From Rhodococcus rhodnii (GTDB lineage: Bacteria > Actinomycetota > Actinomycetes > Mycobacteriales > Pseudonocardiaceae): 64,000 bases of DNA. The notes under the pieces are model-generated. The model was not told the DNA's origin. It made no database searches and saw only the letters and a list, made by a program, of their open reading frames with translations. This document shows positions 61,762 to 64,000 of the stretch, piece by piece. The translations under genes were made by a program, and so were the position numbers. Numbering within the stretch: the stretch's first letter is position 1; the number at the start of each line of letters is the position of its first letter. Location of the stretch: the NCBI GenBank assembly GCA_000720375.1, contig JOAA01000026.1, forward strand, positions 1 through 64,000, given 5' to 3'.

Positions 61762-64000
61762 TCAGCCGTCGTGCTCAGCCGACGGGAGGTAGGCGCCGGG
61801 CACCTGGTCCGGCGTGAAAACCTTGTCCTCACCGGGATAGGGCTTCGTCCATCCGTGCGTCTGGTACCACGTGAGGTGGTTCATCTGTGCGGGGTTGGCG
61901 AAGTCCGGCACGGCGTCAGGACCGGTCAGGCGCTGGTGCGTTTGCCAGTCCTGCCACTGGGCCGCCAGTGCCTGCTTGTCTGCCGGGACAGTGGTCGGCG
62001 GTTGGGCAGCGGCGTCCTGCGACGGGACGGTGTCCTCTCCGCACGACGGCGGGGTGGGCAAGCCCAGCGTCAGCGAAGTCCGGTTCGGCACGGCGTTGAA
62101 CGGCGTGTAGTCAGGCTTCTGCGTGAACGCCTCCCGCATCGGGGTGGCCGCACTGTCCTTCTGGTTCATCGGCTGGATGCCGAGGATCTGCTCGATGGTC
62201 CGGATCATCGTGATCTGCGAGTAGTAGTGGCTGTCCACGACGCCGTGCTTGGCGTACGGGCTGATGATCTGGACCGGGGCACGGTGGCCGTCGACGTGGT
62301 CGAGGCCGGCTTGGGAGTCGTCCTCGACCACGAAGATCGCGGAGTCCTTCCAGTACTGGCTGTGCGAAATGGTGTCGACGATCTCGCCCAGCGCGAGGTC
62401 GTTGTCGGCGACCTGGGCGGCCGGGTTGGGCGGGCCACCGGTGTGGTCGCTGGACAGCCAGAACATGTTCAGGTCGGCCGGGCCGTTCTTCTCGAAGTCC
62501 TGCTTCCAGATCTGGTACCGGTAGATGTCCGGGACCGAGGTGTCGAACTTCGGGAAGCCGTGCACCGACACGTCGTTGAGCGACGGGATCGGTGAGGACG
62601 AGACCAGGGGATAGGCGGTGCCCTGTCCGGTCGCCTGCATGTTCTTGGTGTCGCAGTACAGGTTCTGCCAGCTCGCGCCGGCCGGCTTGGTCAGGAATTG
62701 CTGGAACTCGCCGAAGTCCCGCACCGTCTTGCCCGCCGCCTGGGCGCCGGACCAGATGAAGCCGGTGCGCTGGTGGCCGAGGGCGTCGTCCTCGGTGTCG
62801 TAGCTGCGCAGGTACTCACCGGCTGAAGACTCGGTGTACTCCGGGTTGTCGGCCTGCATCAGCCAGTTGTGCCCCTCGGCGGAGTTGGTGCCGATGTCGT
62901 AGGTGTTGTCGTAGAGCCCGAACTGGCGAGCCAGCGCGTGCTGGTTGGGCGTCACGTTCTCGCCGAACTGCGCCAGCGCCGGGTCGCCGTCACCGCGTGA
63001 GTCGTCACCGAGGACCTGGTCGTAGGTCCGGTTCTCCTTGACGACCAGGAAGACGTGCTTGATCGTCGAGGGGTCGCCGAGCCGCTGGGGGACGGGCACG
63101 GGTTTCTGCTTGTCCTTGCCCTTGGCCAGTTCGACCGAGTTCTTGGTCCATCCGTTCTGCTGGAAGACCTTGTCGGTGTACCCGCGGATGGCATGGTCGT
63201 CCGGCAGCGTGAACTTCTGCAGGCTGGAGGTCGTGTCGTGGGTGCCGTGCCCGGCGGCGTTCGTGGGGCGGCGGGCGTCGATACCGCGAGTGTTGGAGGT
63301 CAGCACGTCCTTGCCGACCGTGGTGACGGCGGTCGGGAAGTAATCCGTCGGCAACAGACCCACGTAGCTGACTGGCTCTTGCGGCTTGGTGTAGCGATAG
63401 ACCGCGAGCGCGTTGGCACGACCGAGCGTCACGAGCAGGTGGCTGTCGTCGGTGAGGGTCACTCCGTCCGGTTCGTAACCGACCGTGGCCTCAGGCCAGG
63501 GTTGGGTCGCGATGGTCTGCACCACCCGGTCGTTGCCGGTGTTGATCACGGACACGTCGTTGCTGGCCGTGTTCGTGACGAACAGCGCCCCGTTCTTGGT
63601 GTACAGGGCCGTCGGGTGCAGACCGACGTCGATGCTCTTGACCGCGGCGGCCGGATGCGCCAGATCGATGACGCTGACCGTGCCGGTGGTGGTGGCGCCG
63701 GTGACCGGGTCGGCTGGGACCTGGGTGTTGTAGGAGTTCAGCGTGGATTCACCGGGCCTGGCCGGGCGCCCGCCCTCGTTGCTGACGTAGATCCGGTTGC
63801 CGATCCGGACCAGGTCACGCGGGGCGATGCCCACCGGCCAACTCTGTTGGATGACCCCGGTGCCCGCGTTGATGGCGACGACGCGGTTCTGGCCGTTGAC
63901 GGCGGCGTACACGGTCGCGCCGTCGGGCGAGAACACGGCCTGAGCCGGCAACCCGTGGCGAGGTCCGTCCGGCGGGATCGGCACAACGGTCGGGTTGGCG
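61762..64000 (-). CDS. YncE-like beta-propeller / phosphoesterase fusion protein (5' partial)
   Basis: The gene continues past the right edge, and about 746 residues are visible. The N-terminal visible half is a beta-propeller of YVTN/YncE-type repeats (AVFSPDGATVYAAVNGQNRV, LYTKNGALFVTNTASNDVSV). From about residue 310 the protein is a phosphoesterase/acid-phosphatase-type hydrolase (PF04185-like): IKHVFLVVKENRTYDQVLGD with the catalytic-type ENRT motif, the NSAEGHNWLM region, IFVVEDDSQAGLDHVDGHRA and SPYAKHGVVDSHYYSQ. Such proteins are secreted; the signal peptide should lie outside the window. The substrate is unknown, perhaps phosphodiesters or phospholipids. Confidence 0.92.
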   Translation of the reverse strand, partial: ANPTVVPIPPDGPRHGLPAQAVFSPDGATVYAAVNGQNRVVAINAGTGVIQQSWPVGIAPRDLVRIGNRIYVSNEGGRPARPGESTLNSYNTQVPADPVTGATTTGTVSVIDLAHPAAAVKSIDVGLHPTALYTKNGALFVTNTASNDVSVINTGNDRVVQTIATQPWPEATVGYEPDGVTLTDDSHLLVTLGRANALAVYRYTKPQEPVSYVGLLPTDYFPTAVTTVGKDVLTSNTRGIDARRPTNAAGHGTHDTTSSLQKFTLPDDHAIRGYTDKVFQQNGWTKNSVELAKGKDKQKPVPVPQRLGDPSTIKHVFLVVKENRTYDQVLGDDSRGDGDPALAQFGENVTPNQHALARQFGLYDNTYDIGTNSAEGHNWLMQADNPEYTESSAGEYLRSYDTEDDALGHQRTGFIWSGAQAAGKTVRDFGEFQQFLTKPAGASWQNLYCDTKNMQATGQGTAYPLVSSSPIPSLNDVSVHGFPKFDTSVPDIYRYQIWKQDFEKNGPADLNMFWLSSDHTGGPPNPAAQVADNDLALGEIVDTISHSQYWKDSAIFVVEDDSQAGLDHVDGHRAPVQIISPYAKHGVVDSHYYSQITMIRTIEQILGIQPMNQKDSAATPMREAFTQKPDYTPFNAVPNRTSLTLGLPTPPSCGEDTVPSQDAAAQPPTTVPADKQALAAQWQDWQTHQRLTGPDAVPDFANPAQMNHLTWYQTHGWTKPYPGEDKVFTPDQVPGAYLPSAEHDG

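Overview
The window is high-GC, densely coded DNA with many GTG starts, 4-bp ATGA/GTGA overlaps and families typical of filamentous actinomycetes (SARP/AfsR regulators, DUF3558-like lipoproteins, class III lanthipeptide synthetase, STAND ATPases with WD40 repeats). A Pseudonocardiaceae-type genome is my best guess; this is inference from gene content, not from a marker gene. No rRNA, tRNA, CRISPR array or transposase was seen.

Layout. 1-2240: 3' end of a polymorphic toxin (Hint autoprotease plus a deaminase-like tip with HAE and CxxC motifs), its probable immunity gene, and a decayed second toxin/immunity cassette. 2246-5609: XRE regulator divergent from a short-chain dehydrogenase, a lipoprotein and a methyltransferase. 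5628-7981: a two-gene operon for an effector with the N-terminal signature seen in contractile-injection-system cargo and a pentapeptide-repeat protein that may be its immunity partner. 8175-12180: AraC/GyrI regulator, secreted peptide, TetR/aldo-keto reductase pair with two visible operators, DUF2461 protein. 12197-15661: a NACHT STAND ATPase divergent from a membrane protein, a candidate defence pair. 15787-24721: two-component system, small membrane proteins, amidase, secreted DUF3455 protein, and an amidohydrolase/amino-acid permease operon controlled by a divergent TetR gene. 25653-30741: secreted sulfatase, then an exporter divergent from a methyltransferase/P450 pair across a large symmetric control region. 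30856-34603: small exported proteins, a MerR pair, and a deletion scar joining broken IclR and aldehyde dehydrogenase genes. 34625-39407: a catabolic operon (NAD-dehydrogenase/RraA fusion, DctM-type permease, small membrane protein, cyclase-family hydrolase) with its IclR regulator and two matching operator-like sites. 40342-44049: a STAND ATPase with 14 WD40 repeats.

The most interesting part is 44203-61024, a composite RiPP locus. On the plus strand lie two SARP-type regulators and then a 54-residue lanthipeptide precursor, a hairpin, a class III synthetase (LanKC), an MFS exporter and a luciferase-like oxidoreductase. Facing away from these on the minus strand, a chain of mostly overlapping genes encodes a radical SAM enzyme, a haem-oxygenase-like diiron protein, a 67-residue small protein resembling the 'aroma-sacti cluster' family, a class III nucleotide cyclase/ATPase/TPR regulator, a cytoplasmic subtilisin-like protease and a GAF protein. 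The two arms share one 257-bp intergenic region, so they may form one pathway or two neighbouring peptide pathways.

The right end holds a RibD/DHFR-like protein, a strong bidirectional terminator and the 3' part of a YncE-propeller/phosphoesterase gene that runs off the window.
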